From Heyndrickxia sp050281185 (lineage in GTDB: Bacteria > Bacillota > Bacilli > Bacillales > Bacillaceae_C), in the NCBI RefSeq assembly GCF_050281185.1, contig NZ_JBNNWS010000016.1, positions 80,472 to 144,471 of the forward strand: a stretch of DNA of 64,000 bases. Direction: 5' to 3'. Position 1 is the stretch's first letter. The number at the start of each line of letters is the position of its first letter. The notes beneath the pieces are model-generated. The model saw nothing but the letters and a program-made list of their open reading frames with translations, searched no databases and was not told the origin of the DNA. Below, piece by piece: positions 37,885-46,783 of the stretch. The position numbers and the translations under genes are program-made.

Positions 37885-38407
37885 CGTCTTTCACCTCTAA
37901 GTCTTCTTTTAATCTCTTAAGTGCACGACTCAATCTTGATTTCACGGTTCCTAGCGGAATATTTAAGACCTCTGCTATATCCTTTTGAGTTAAATCATGA
38001 TAATACATTAAAATAACTACCGCACGCAAGTTTTCCGGCAACGCTTGTAGGGCTGCCCGAACCGTTAATTTTTCCTCTGACGATATAGGCTGAGAAATTG
38101 GCTGGGCTAGAAAAGGGAGTAAGGCTTTAAGACGATTTTGACGGTTTATTTTCGTTATCATCGTATTGTAGGCAATTTGAAATAAATAGGTTTTGAATGA
38201 TCCCTTTTCAGGATTATATTGATGTTTTTTCTTATGAAGCTTTTCAAATGTATCTTGAACAATATCAATGCTGAGCTGTTCATTGTTTGTATAACGATAA
38301 ATAAAGCAATATAGGGGGTTTTTATAAGCTAAATAAATCGAATCTAGTGCATCAAGCTTTCCTTGTTGAAACTCGATAAATAATTCTTCGCAATTATTTA
38401 AACTCAT
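37874..38407 (-). CDS. ECF-type RNA polymerase sigma factor
   Basis: A 177-residue sigma-70 family protein with region 2 (CFIYRYTNNEQLSIDIVQDTF near 30-50, then FKTYLFQIAYNTMI) and region 4 (LPENLRAVVILMYYHDLT, then IAEVLNIPLGTVKSRLSRAL near 145-165). The upstream frame is open to 38446, but the ATG at 38407 has GGTGG just before it and lies inside the 3' end of the preceding membrane protein gene. Subgroup and target promoters cannot be named. It forms an operon with 38394-38768 upstream and the putative anti-sigma and DUF2164 genes downstream. Confidence 0.88.
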   Translation of the reverse strand: MSLNNCEELFIEFQQGKLDALDSIYLAYKNPLYCFIYRYTNNEQLSIDIVQDTFEKLHKKKHQYNPEKGSFKTYLFQIAYNTMITKINRQNRLKALLPFLAQPISQPISSEEKLTVRAALQALPENLRAVVILMYYHDLTQKDIAEVLNIPLGTVKSRLSRALKRLKEDLEVKDDEK

Positions 38408-38768
38408 CTGACCACCGCTCTTTAATTCCTTTATAAACAAAAGCAAGTTTTGTAATTAACCAAATAAATGTGAGTAGGCTAAAAACAAAGGTTTGATGAA
38501 TAAAAAACTGAATAATTGGGCTCGCTATTGTATCCCCTCTTAGTAAAAAGATAAATAATCCTATTATACAAAGAAAGGTGTATATCGCCGATATTAAGAT
38601 AATTGTATCCCAACGAGTCCAATAAAAGTAAATATCAGTTTTTTTAAAATCAACTTTCCCCCAACGATCTTTTACTACTTTTTTATGCATCGTAGCAACG
38701 ACACCTGCAAAAGTGGTACCAAGAACTGCCACGACAGCACTACTTATGATCCAGCCGATTGATGTCAT
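38394..38768 (-). CDS. Small membrane protein upstream of the sigma factor
   Basis: A 124-residue protein with three hydrophobic segments (about 5-26, 52-76 and 86-110) and a charged stretch between the first two. I do not recognise the family. It is the first gene of the ECF operon and overlaps the sigma gene by 14 nt, so it may be part of the signal-sensing side of the system. Its ribosome binding site, AAAGGTGG, is one arm of a perfect 9-bp inverted repeat (38776-38784 with 38810-38818). Confidence 0.7.
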   Translation of the reverse strand: MTSIGWIISSAVVAVLGTTFAGVVATMHKKVVKDRWGKVDFKKTDIYFYWTRWDTIILISAIYTFLCIIGLFIFLLRGDTIASPIIQFFIHQTFVFSLLTFIWLITKLAFVYKGIKERWSDEFK

Positions 38769-38775
38769 AATAAAA

Positions 38776-38827
38776 CCACCTTTCTCCTATTTTACATACT
38801 TATACAAATGAAAGGTGGAAAAAGTTC
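38776..38827 (-). promoter_or_regulatory. Inverted repeat over promoter and ribosome binding site of the ECF operon
   Basis: CCACCTTTC (38776-38784 on the plus strand) and GAAAGGTGG (38810-38818) form a perfect 9-bp inverted repeat with a 25-nt spacer. On the minus strand the proximal arm contains the Shine-Dalgarno sequence 7 nt before the ATG. A candidate promoter GAACTT (38822-38827), 17 bp, TATAAG overlaps it. It can be an operator around the -10 box or, if transcription starts upstream, an RNA hairpin hiding the ribosome site. Confidence 0.5.
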
Positions 38828-38871
38828 TGATTAATTTATTATTTTACAAACTATCTGATTTTAAAATAAAG

Positions 38872-38915
38872 AAAAACGCTCATTGCATCTGTAATCATAT
38901 GCACTAAGCGTTTTT
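38872..38915 (-). terminator. Terminator overlapping the csbA stop
   Basis: AAAACGCT/AGCGTTTT-type arms (38872-38880 with 38907-38915) and an inner TGCAT/ATGCA pairing, followed on the minus strand by TTTTTCTTTA. The csbA stop codon is within the hairpin. Confidence 0.75.
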
Positions 38916-39161
38916 ACTTTCAGTATCTTTTGGTTTCTTTTTATTCCGATTGACCATTCTATTTGCATAGTAAAAACCAATGGTTAATGAAGCTGCATCA
39001 ATGATAAACAATACCCATGTATGAGTATATCCTTTATATACAGAAGCAACGATCAATGCAACCGTTAATACTAATCCAACGATGTGATTATATGTAACCC
39101 TGGTGAAAAAAACGACAAGAATTCCAGGCAGAAAGATTGCCGCAATAATTTTATCTAGCAT
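38904..39161 (-). CDS. csbA: CsbA-family small membrane protein
   Basis: An 85-residue protein with hydrophobic segments near 5-22, 26-43 and 48-68 and a basic tail. FFTRVTYNHIVGLVLT and YKGYTHT match B. subtilis CsbA (DUF2198), a sigma-B-controlled membrane protein of unknown role that lies upstream of uvrB there too. In frame GTG 39170 belongs to the GAGGTG site, so ATG 39161 is the likely start. I found no clear sigma-B promoter. A terminator-like hairpin with seven T ends immediately upstream of the ribosome site. Confidence 0.86.
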   Translation of the reverse strand: MLDKIIAAIFLPGILVVFFTRVTYNHIVGLVLTVALIVASVYKGYTHTWVLFIIDAASLTIGFYYANRMVNRNKKKPKDTESKNA

Positions 39162-39179
39162 AAACCTCACCTCTAAGAA

Positions 39180-39233
39180 AAAAATCCTACCTCTATTTTT
39201 TTCTAAAACTGAAAAAAATACAAGAGGTAGGAA
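39180..39233 (-). terminator. Long hairpin with T7 directly before the csbA ribosome site
   Basis: Outer arms CCTACCTCT/AGAGGTAGG and inner T-rich/A-rich arms fold a hairpin of about 46 nt, followed on the minus strand by ATTTTTTTC and then, at once, the csbA AGAGGTG site. It could terminate the upstream MFS transcript or act as an attenuator of csbA. Confidence 0.7.
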
Positions 39234-39398
39234 TAAATTTCTTAAGACTCTAAATTTCCTTTAATTCATTTTTTGGTAATCTCATTTAATATACTACGTT
39301 TAATAAACATAAATCATACCTAGTCGGCAGTATTTCTTTGAGAAAATATTAAACACTTTTCATTTTCTTAATTAAGTCAAATGCGAAAAAAGCCTTCA

Positions 39399-40658
39399 TT
39401 AAATACTTGCTTTTTTCTTCTCTTCTTTAAAGAACATCATAATGATCATTCCTATACAAAGAACAATAACTGCTGAGTAAAACCCGGATGCCATACTGCC
39501 CGTAAGATCTGCTAATAGACCTGTAAAGAATGGTGCAATGATTGAGGAAAGCATCCCCATAAAATTATAAAGACTAAACGCTACTCCATAATTTGATTCT
39601 TTAACATTCTCAGAGACCGCAGCGATCAGGAGTGGATCTAAAGCAATTTTTCCAAATAATCCATAAACAACTAATGCGACAATTAAAAGTGGAACACTAT
39701 TTACATAAACCGTTGCCCATAATGCAATCGCTGCTATTGGAATCAGGATATATGCAAATGGTTTCTTCTTTCCCATTTTGTCTGTTAAATAACTGAAAAG
39801 TAAAGCACCAGGTATCGCAGCCAATGGTACTAAAGCCGAAATAAAGCCAACCTCACTCCCAGCAAATCCTCGTTCAGTTAATAAATATTTCGGAAGCCAT
39901 GTTACAACGACAGTGAAACCATAAATAGAGCAAAACAGTACAAAAAAGACCACTAATAAATTACGGTTCTTTAATAATGATAGAACTGATACTTTCTCCT
40001 CAGGTTTTGTCGCCTCATTAGTTGCCTCTTTTGGCATAGTTTTTTTATTCTCTTTAACCATTAGTGAAATAACAATACCGACAAGAACCGTGAGCACCCC
40101 AAAGATATAAAATGGAATTCTCCAGCTCATTCCCATATCCAATACCAATGTACTGGACAAAATAAACCCTAAAGCAATCCCTAGCCCTGATCCACTATTA
40201 ATGATTGCACTTCCAACTGTTCTATTTTTAGCTGGGATCGCTTCGGAGGATAAGGCAAATTGTGGACCGTAATAAGTAGCTGAAGCTAGTCCAGCAAGTG
40301 CCCTAGCTACTAAAAATCCTGTAAAACCAGCTAATATACCAGAGACACCAGTTAATACTCCATATAAAATAAATCCAATAACAAGCAGCTTTTTCCTGCC
40401 GAATTTATCGGCGAACGAGCCAGCAGGAATTTGTGCGATCGTGTATGTTAAAAAGAAAATACTATTTACCAATCCGAGTTGCGAGTTGTTAAGATGATAA
40501 TCTAAGCCAATATTATCCAAAATAGGGTTTAAAAAGTATTTATTAGCATTAATAAACATCCATCCTAATGAAAATGCAAAAACTACCTTCCACCAATATG
40601 GAATTTTAAACTTAGTTTTAACGAAGTCATCTTTTTTTCTTATTGTTTCAGTTGACAT
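39399..40658 (-). CDS. MFS transporter
   Basis: A 419-residue major facilitator protein with 12 predicted membrane segments. The loop 2-3 motif GSFADKFGRKKLLVIGF is the MFS signature, and motif repeats occur after helix 8 (SYLTDKMGKKKPF). It resembles the anion:cation symporter/hexuronate group by general pattern; the substrate is not readable. It lies downstream of the purine-ring cluster in the same orientation, separated from ridA by 348 bp, so a carboxylate such as oxamate is a possible cargo, but this is inference. The start ATG follows AGAGGGGGG. Confidence 0.78.
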   Translation of the reverse strand: MSTETIRKKDDFVKTKFKIPYWWKVVFAFSLGWMFINANKYFLNPILDNIGLDYHLNNSQLGLVNSIFFLTYTIAQIPAGSFADKFGRKKLLVIGFILYGVLTGVSGILAGFTGFLVARALAGLASATYYGPQFALSSEAIPAKNRTVGSAIINSGSGLGIALGFILSSTLVLDMGMSWRIPFYIFGVLTVLVGIVISLMVKENKKTMPKEATNEATKPEEKVSVLSLLKNRNLLVVFFVLFCSIYGFTVVVTWLPKYLLTERGFAGSEVGFISALVPLAAIPGALLFSYLTDKMGKKKPFAYILIPIAAIALWATVYVNSVPLLIVALVVYGLFGKIALDPLLIAAVSENVKESNYGVAFSLYNFMGMLSSIIAPFFTGLLADLTGSMASGFYSAVIVLCIGMIIMMFFKEEKKKASI

Positions 40659-41006
40659 GTTTTCCCCCCTCTAGGTGTTTCTCTTTAGGCTTAAATGAAT
40701 TCGTTCTATATTTTGAAGGAAAAGAAAATAAATTACACTAGCTAAATTAGACAATCTCTCATATATACAATTGTTTGATAAGAACACTATTTCTGGAATT
40801 TAGCCATTCTGAATAATATATTGTTCAAAAGGGCTGAATTTATTCAGAGGTTTAGGGGAATGTTGTTTCTAGGTAATTTCTAAATGATGAAAGACCCGAA
40901 GTTATACAAATTTTTTACTTTTTTATTGAAAATAAAAGAATCTCATTAACACTTTACTATCAGACATCCCCTAATTACCTATGATACACAGTTAAGTTCT
41001 CTAATG
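40659..41006. other. Intergenic region between ridA and the MFS gene
   Basis: No gene is visible. CTGAATAA (40809-40816) and TTATTCAG (40840-40847) form an 8-bp inverted repeat, nested with loosely matching GCC/GGC flanks; it may be an operator or terminator. The region presumably holds the MFS promoter. Confidence 0.45.
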
Positions 41007-41384
41007 TTATGATCTTTTGGCAATCATTTCAATTTCTACATCTGCACCTAATGGAAGTGCTACTACCGCTACACACGTTCTAGCAGGATATGGCTTCGCA
41101 AACTGTTTTTCATATACTGCATTCATTTCTTTAAAATAATTCATATCGGTTAAATATACATTCACTTTTACGACATCATCTGGAGTTAGGTTAGCCTCCT
41201 TAAACACTTCAAATAAATTGTCAAAGCATTGCTGCGTTTGTTCTCCAATATCATTAGGTTTGACTTCTGTGGAAGCTGTGTTCATGGATGTTTGACCTGA
41301 AAAAAATATATATTCTCCCCCATCAATCGCATGTGAATAGGGACCGGATGCAACCGCACCTTTTGCATGAATCGCTTTTCTCAT
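41007..41384 (-). CDS. ridA: RidA family enamine/imine deaminase
   Basis: A 125-residue YjgF/RidA protein. The signature PARTCVAVVALPLGADVEIEMIA near the C-terminus holds the conserved arginine and glutamate of the trimer active site; SGQTSM and YSHAIDGG are also typical. RidA hydrolyses reactive enamines and imines. The neighbouring pathway passes through ureidoglycine and ureidoglycolate, unstable carbinolamine-type compounds, so a protective or deaminating role is plausible but inferred. A terminator at 41412-41452 separates it from the carbamate kinase gene. Start ATG with AAGGAGG. Confidence 0.9.
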   Translation of the reverse strand: MRKAIHAKGAVASGPYSHAIDGGEYIFFSGQTSMNTASTEVKPNDIGEQTQQCFDNLFEVFKEANLTPDDVVKVNVYLTDMNYFKEMNAVYEKQFAKPYPARTCVAVVALPLGADVEIEMIAKRS

Positions 41385-41411
41385 TAACCTTTTCCTCCTT
41401 GTTAGAACTAA

Positions 41412-41452
41412 AAAGGGGCTATCTGAAAAACAAAGAGTCAGATAGCCCCTTT
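41412..41452 (-). terminator. Terminator after the carbamate kinase gene
   Basis: A 15-bp stem (41412-41426 with 41438-41452, GC core GGGGCTATCTGA) with an 11-nt loop, followed on the minus strand by TTTTTAG. It ends the long allC-to-allK operon, so ridA needs read-through or its own promoter. Confidence 0.92.
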
Positions 41453-41484
41453 AAATAATTTACTGCGTAATTATTGAACAAATA

Positions 41485-42423
41485 TTATAACGTTACACGT
41501 GTACCAGTTTTACCTTCTAATGCGTCTTGAAGCTTGTCCATTGAAGTAATGATGACATTTTTACCGCCTTTTTCCAAGAATAAAATAGCTGCTTCAATTT
41601 TCGGACCCATGCTTCCTTTTGGAAAATGACCTTCTTCCATATAGCGAAGTGCTTCATCAATTGTCATTTCTGATAAATTTTGTTGTTCTGGTGTTCCAAA
41701 ATGAATAGCCACTTGTTCAACACCAGTTAAGATAAATAAATAATCTGCATTAATTTCTGCTGCCAAAAGTGCACTTGCGAAGTCTTTATCGATAACCGCA
41801 TCTGTTCCCTTAAGAATTCCATTTTCTTCGATAACAGGAATTCCGCCGCCACCTGCCGTAATAACAGTAATTTCTTTGTCAAGTAATGCTTCAATTGCTT
41901 TACTCTCAACAATTTGAATTGGTTTTGGTGAAGGAACAACACGTCTGTATCCACGACCACTATCTTCAACATAAGAAATCTTCTCTGTTTCAAGAATTTT
42001 GTCTATCTCTTCTTTTGTATAGAATGGTCCAATAGGTTTAGTAGGATTATTAAAAGCAGGGTCATCCTTAGAAACTATTGATTGTGTAATGACTGTTGCA
42101 ACTGTTTTATTGATATTACGTTCTTTCATCTTATTATTAAATGCTTGTTGAATTAAATAACCTAAATTTCCTTGAGTCTCAGCATCTAAAACGTCGAGAG
42201 GATATTCAGGAATTACTGATTTAGCCATTTCTGTTTTAATTAATGAATTACCAACCTGAGGTCCATTTCCGTGGGTAATAACAACTGTATTTCCTTGTTC
42301 AATTAATCCAAGAACCGGTTCACAGCTTTCATTAATATTTTTTTGTTGTTCTTCAAGAGTACCCTTTTGCCCTTCTTTGATGATTGCGTTTCCTCCGATG
42401 GCTAGTACAATTTTTTTACTCAT
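41485..42423 (-). CDS. allK: Carbamate kinase
   Basis: A 312-residue amino acid kinase-fold enzyme with LAIGGNAIIKEG at the N-terminus, THGNGPQVGN near residue 50, and AGGGGIPVIEENG near 210. It converts carbamoyl phosphate and ADP to ATP plus carbamate, which decays to CO2 and ammonia. As the last gene downstream of allF-allG it should serve as the purine-pathway kinase (AllK, formerly YbcF in E. coli) rather than the arginine deiminase kinase: no arcA or arcB is nearby. Start ATG with AAGGAGA. This is the energy-yielding step of anaerobic allantoin use. Confidence 0.92.
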   Translation of the reverse strand: MSKKIVLAIGGNAIIKEGQKGTLEEQQKNINESCEPVLGLIEQGNTVVITHGNGPQVGNSLIKTEMAKSVIPEYPLDVLDAETQGNLGYLIQQAFNNKMKERNINKTVATVITQSIVSKDDPAFNNPTKPIGPFYTKEEIDKILETEKISYVEDSGRGYRRVVPSPKPIQIVESKAIEALLDKEITVITAGGGGIPVIEENGILKGTDAVIDKDFASALLAAEINADYLFILTGVEQVAIHFGTPEQQNLSEMTIDEALRYMEEGHFPKGSMGPKIEAAILFLEKGGKNVIITSMDKLQDALEGKTGTRVTL

Positions 42424-42523
42424 AAATACATCTCCTTGTATTATCTAAATATTTTATTATTCACAATTTTCAGTCATTATCATCAGGAGAGGTACCCAAA
42501 ATAGCTACCTCTCTTTTAAAAAC

Positions 42524-43798
42524 TTATTCTGCTTCAATTAATCCTAATTTTACTGCATATGCATCGATTGCTTTTTCGAAGCATGCTAATGGAGCACGTA
42601 CAGTACCTGCACCGATTTGGCCAACTCCTGCTTCTTTATGGGCAATACCAGTGTTAATAATTGGTTCAATACCAGTTTCAACAACTTTTCTTGCATCGAT
42701 TCCAAGACAAGAACCTTTGAAATCCCATGTCGGGATAGAGAAGTTAGAGTTATGATCAATACAAATTTCCATCATATCATTACTTGTGTTAACTGCATCG
42801 TCCATACCGCCAGCACCTACGAAGCGTGTAACACCAGGAGCAGCGATCATCGCCATTGCACCTACACCGAAAGTTTCAGTGATTGCACTGTCACCCATGT
42901 CACGGCAAGCCATGTCTTGATCGTATCCAGTAAAGAATAGACCTTGTGGTGTATTAACAGGTGCAGTAAACCATTGGTCACCCATACCTGCAATACGGAC
43001 ACCGAATTCATAACCGTTACGACACATTGCAGTTACAACTGTACCATGTTGAATTTGTCTTGCTGCATCCATTATCGCTTTACTTGTTGCCATTGCAATA
43101 TTCAAGAAGAATTGGTCAGTATCCGCTAAGAATTGAATAACATCTTGTTTATCTTTATCAGTTGCATCTGTTTGTAAAATGTATGGAGCGATATCTTTAA
43201 GGAAAATAAGAGATCCAGCAATGTTACGTTGGTGGAATTCATCACCCATTGTGATTGCTTTTGCAATCATAACGTTAATATTTAGTCCGTCACCTTTAAC
43301 TTTAAGTGCTTTAGATAGAGTTGGTCCAAGAATATCTCTAAACCATCCAAGGCGGCTTATTACTTCTTCAGAATATGCACCGAAACGTAGAACTGCACCA
43401 ATTCCTTCATTCATTGTGCAATATGCGCGATTTCCACCGTCACGATTTTCTACAACAAGGACAGGCATGTTTCCAGATGTGATTCCACCCATTGGACCAA
43501 CTGCATTAACATGGTGACATGGAATAAATTCTATTTCTCCATTTTTAAGCATTTCAAATGCTTCATCAGCATTAGAAGCCCAGCCTTCAAATAATGTAGC
43601 ACCTACGCAAGATCCTTGCATTGGACTAGTCATGTTTTCCCATTTAACAGGTGGTCCAGCATGAAGCAAAACTTTTCCGTTTAATTCTTTAATCACTGAT
43701 TTTGCTGGAACAACATCCATTAAGAATGGTGCGCCTGATACTACTTTATCAATAACCGCTCTATTAGCTTCATCAATAGTTTTATATTGTCCGTACAT
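42524..43798 (-). CDS. allG: Oxamate carbamoyltransferase subunit AllG (DUF1116, YlbE family)
   Basis: A 424-residue DUF1116 protein with the family stretches GPPVKWENMTSPMQGSCVGA, PCHHVNAVGPMGGITSGNMP and TRFVGAGGMDDAVNTSNDM. In E. coli this protein (formerly YlbE) is one of three products, AllF, AllG and AllH, shown to make up oxamic transcarbamylase. That enzyme splits oxalurate with phosphate to oxamate and carbamoyl phosphate. It is directly downstream of allF (32-bp gap) and upstream of the carbamate kinase. No signal or membrane segment. Start ATG with TTAGGAGGA. Confidence 0.9.
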   Translation of the reverse strand: MYGQYKTIDEANRAVIDKVVSGAPFLMDVVPAKSVIKELNGKVLLHAGPPVKWENMTSPMQGSCVGATLFEGWASNADEAFEMLKNGEIEFIPCHHVNAVGPMGGITSGNMPVLVVENRDGGNRAYCTMNEGIGAVLRFGAYSEEVISRLGWFRDILGPTLSKALKVKGDGLNINVMIAKAITMGDEFHQRNIAGSLIFLKDIAPYILQTDATDKDKQDVIQFLADTDQFFLNIAMATSKAIMDAARQIQHGTVVTAMCRNGYEFGVRIAGMGDQWFTAPVNTPQGLFFTGYDQDMACRDMGDSAITETFGVGAMAMIAAPGVTRFVGAGGMDDAVNTSNDMMEICIDHNSNFSIPTWDFKGSCLGIDARKVVETGIEPIINTGIAHKEAGVGQIGAGTVRAPLACFEKAIDAYAVKLGLIEAE

Positions 43799-43830
43799 TT
43801 GCTTTCCTCCTAATTTGCTTTTATTTCTTT

Positions 43831-45579
43831 TTAGCGAAGTACACTTAATACTTTACGTAATCTCTCATTACCACCAGCAGCTGGACGCCAGTCATATTGA
43901 ACAACTTTACCACCATTTGCTGTAATGGATTCAGTAAATTTCTTTAATCCAACGTTGATTACTCTAGGTTTTTCAGTTAAGAATTGTTCAATTGCTTCAG
44001 AAACTGTTACTTCTACTTTTTCAACAGATTCTTTCGCAGGTACCACTTTTTTATCTTTTTCTTCGATTTGCATATCAAGCATAGCTAGAGCTGTGCGGAT
44101 CGCTTGGTTATTGCTGTCTCTTAAAATGACGCCAGCTTCTTCAAGCTTCGCTGCTTGCTCTTGAATATCTTGTGGATCGATTTCTGTCCCACAAACAGTT
44201 GCAACGAAATAGATGTTTTTGCCGTTTGCTTTTGCATTATCTTGAATTTTTTTGATACCAGGGATTAATGCTCCAGCCATATCTTCATGTGAACCGTATC
44301 CAAGAACAACATCAAATAGGATAATCGCAGTTGACTCATCTTGTGCTGCTTTTTGGAAGAATTGAATTCTTGTATCAGGGTCGATCATTGGGTGTGGTTT
44401 ACCTTGAGTGTAAATATCATCACCTAGGTCAGCTACTTCAAATCCGTTTGCTTTTAGTAAGTAACCATCTTCATGATGATCGCTCTTACCTAGACCTAAA
44501 CCTCTGCTAATAAGAGTTGCCGCTTCATATCCAAGAGTACCACCAGAATAAAGTCCTTTAATTGTTATTTGTTCTGGTTTTAAGTCTACAGCTGGAACTT
44601 CAATGTTCGTTGTATAGTAGTTTGGTTTCACTGCATTACCTTTTGCAAGATCAACAGCGATCGCTGCTGTTTCTTCTAATGTATTTGCATAGTAGATATT
44701 TCCTTCGTGATCATGTGGCTCTTCGCCAAGGAAAATAGCTACAACTGGTTTAGATACACTTTGAAGTAATTGAACAACCTCATCACGAACTTCTTTTGCA
44801 GGTGGCTTAGAAATAAGTGTAATGATTTCTGTTTGTTTGTGTGCTGCTAAACCTTTGATTGCATCTAACATGGTAATCGCACCAATTTTTTCTGAAAGGT
44901 CACGACCACCAGTACCGATTGCATGGCTAACACCACCGCCTAAGCGGTCAATTTCTTTTGTAACTTCTTGAATACCTGTACCAGAAGCTCCAACAACACC
45001 AATTTTGCCTTGTTTAACAACGTTAGCAAATGCTAATGGAACACCAGATACCATTGCAGTACCACAGTCAGGCCCCATTACAAGTAATCCTTTTTCATGA
45101 GCTTTTTCTTTAATACGGCGCTCATCTTCAATTGTTACATTATCACTGAAAATAAGAACGTGCATATCATTGTCGATTGCTTTTTCCGCTTCTTCAGCTG
45201 CATATTGACCAGGAGTTGAAATGATCGCTAAATTTGCATTTGGTAATTCTTTAATCGCTTTATTCAATGTATTTACAGTTGCAAAATCTTGCTTACTGCT
45301 GCTAATTGCTTGGTTATTTAAATAATTATCTACTTCTTCTAGTAATACTTTTACAGTATCTTCAGAATCTGTATCAACAACAATACACATATCGTTTGCA
45401 GCTGCTTTTTCGAGCTCTTCTGTATAAAGACCAGCAGTTTTGAAAATATCTTTATTAGCCGGTGTTCCCATCATAATTTGGACTTTGTTCACGCCGTCCA
45501 TTGTTGAAATTTTATTTGTGAGAAGCATCAGATTTACTGAATCCTGATATGAATTCTCTTTAATAATCGTTTGAAGCAT
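43831..45579 (-). CDS. allF: Oxamate carbamoyltransferase subunit AllF (FdrA)
   Basis: A 582-residue FdrA protein built like succinyl-CoA synthetase alpha subunits, with Rossmann-type motifs near 195-225 (GVVGASGTGIQEVTKEIDRL, TGGRDLSEKIGAITMLDAI) and MGPDCGTAMVSG before them; the C-terminal half holds GLYSGGTLGYEA and VVLGYGSHEDMAG. The E. coli homologue is the AllF subunit of oxamic transcarbamylase. The frame is open to GTG 45591, but that GTG is part of the GAGGTG site, 9 nt before ATG 45579. It is about 27 residues longer than E. coli FdrA (555). Confidence 0.9.
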   Translation of the reverse strand: MLQTIIKENSYQDSVNLMLLTNKISTMDGVNKVQIMMGTPANKDIFKTAGLYTEELEKAAANDMCIVVDTDSEDTVKVLLEEVDNYLNNQAISSSKQDFATVNTLNKAIKELPNANLAIISTPGQYAAEEAEKAIDNDMHVLIFSDNVTIEDERRIKEKAHEKGLLVMGPDCGTAMVSGVPLAFANVVKQGKIGVVGASGTGIQEVTKEIDRLGGGVSHAIGTGGRDLSEKIGAITMLDAIKGLAAHKQTEIITLISKPPAKEVRDEVVQLLQSVSKPVVAIFLGEEPHDHEGNIYYANTLEETAAIAVDLAKGNAVKPNYYTTNIEVPAVDLKPEQITIKGLYSGGTLGYEAATLISRGLGLGKSDHHEDGYLLKANGFEVADLGDDIYTQGKPHPMIDPDTRIQFFQKAAQDESTAIILFDVVLGYGSHEDMAGALIPGIKKIQDNAKANGKNIYFVATVCGTEIDPQDIQEQAAKLEEAGVILRDSNNQAIRTALAMLDMQIEEKDKKVVPAKESVEKVEVTVSEAIEQFLTEKPRVINVGLKKFTESITANGGKVVQYDWRPAAGGNERLRKVLSVLR

Positions 45580-45678
45580 TATTTCATGCACCTCTTCATC
45601 ATTATTTATTTTGATAAATCAAATTTTTCCCATAGGAAAAGGGTGGCTACCATAGCAGTCCCCCCTTTATTTTTTCAC

Positions 45679-46728
45679 TTATTTAGCGAAAGGGCTTTTG
45701 TGATCATACACATTGTTGTGAACAACATCTGAAATTAAATACTCGTAAATGTGATCAACAATTTCGATGCCGTTCTCCTCATATGCTTTCTCTCTTTCAG
45801 CACTTCTTTGTCCAGGATATGAAACCTGTTTAAATCCAGAGGCAGGTTTAATATTATTTAAATCCTTCATCGTTGTTGAAATACCTTCTTGAAATACACC
45901 AAGACCCGCAAAGAATTCAGGGTTAATGACAATATGAAGCTGTCCAAGGTTTCGATATTCTGTTAAATCGTGATACATGGATGACACCTTATTTCCAAAT
46001 GGAAGACCTAATAAGATTCCAGATAATACATCAACCATCATCATCAATCCATATCCTTTAGGTCCTGCAATTGGTAATAAAGCATTTACTTTAAATGGAT
46101 CTGTGGTAGGCTCCCCGTTACTATCAACTGCCCATGTGTCAGGAATAGGTTCGTTCTTTGAACGAGCATGTAAAACTTTCCCCCACGCTTGGACTGTTGT
46201 AGCCATGTCAAAGGTAATATGTTTGCCATCCTTACCAGGAGCGGCAAAAGCAATTGGATTCGTACCGTAATATGGTTCAGCACCACCATAAGGTACAACC
46301 ATTGGATCGGATTGACATACAGAAAGACCGATCAAATTCTCATTTGCAGCTTGTTGTACAAAATAAGAAAGTGCTCCACTGTGACCGATTCTTTTTACCC
46401 CTACAACAGCCACTCCATTTTCTTTTGCCATTTTAATGGCTTCATCCATAGCCAACTTTGCGGCTACATGACCTACTCCATTATCTCCGTCAAAAACAGC
46501 TGTACATGGACCTGTTTTTTCAAATTTGAAGTCTGGATGACTATTTAGTCCGCCCTTTGCAATTCTTTCAGCATAATACTCTACTCTCATTGCACCGTGA
46601 GAGTGTACTCCACGGGCATCTGCATGGACAAGTACATCAGCTACTCCATTCGCATGATCATTTGAAAGTCCAGCTTTTTCAAGTTTATTGGCAATTAGGT
46701 CATGCAATTTTTCCTTAGATAACCTCAT
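45679..46728 (-). CDS. allD: Ureidoglycolate dehydrogenase (Ldh family), copy 1
   Basis: A 349-residue NAD(P)-dependent malate/lactate/ureidoglycolate dehydrogenase of the Ldh (YlbC) family, not the classical Rossmann type. Family motifs: DARGVHSHGAMRVEYYAERIAKGG near 50-70 with the catalytic Ser-His, GHSGALSYFVQQAA near 118-131, and AGPKGYGLMMMVDVLSGILLG near 218. It should oxidise (S)-ureidoglycolate to oxalurate. Length is identical to E. coli AllD. It lies 55 bp downstream of a close paralogue, within the allC operon. Start ATG with GGGGGT at 8 nt. Confidence 0.88.
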   Translation of the reverse strand: MRLSKEKLHDLIANKLEKAGLSNDHANGVADVLVHADARGVHSHGAMRVEYYAERIAKGGLNSHPDFKFEKTGPCTAVFDGDNGVGHVAAKLAMDEAIKMAKENGVAVVGVKRIGHSGALSYFVQQAANENLIGLSVCQSDPMVVPYGGAEPYYGTNPIAFAAPGKDGKHITFDMATTVQAWGKVLHARSKNEPIPDTWAVDSNGEPTTDPFKVNALLPIAGPKGYGLMMMVDVLSGILLGLPFGNKVSSMYHDLTEYRNLGQLHIVINPEFFAGLGVFQEGISTTMKDLNNIKPASGFKQVSYPGQRSAEREKAYEENGIEIVDHIYEYLISDVVHNNVYDHKSPFAK

Positions 46729-46783
46729 ATCACATTACCCCCTGTTCAATTAGGAAAAACTTCTTTCTCTCTACGAATTTTAT

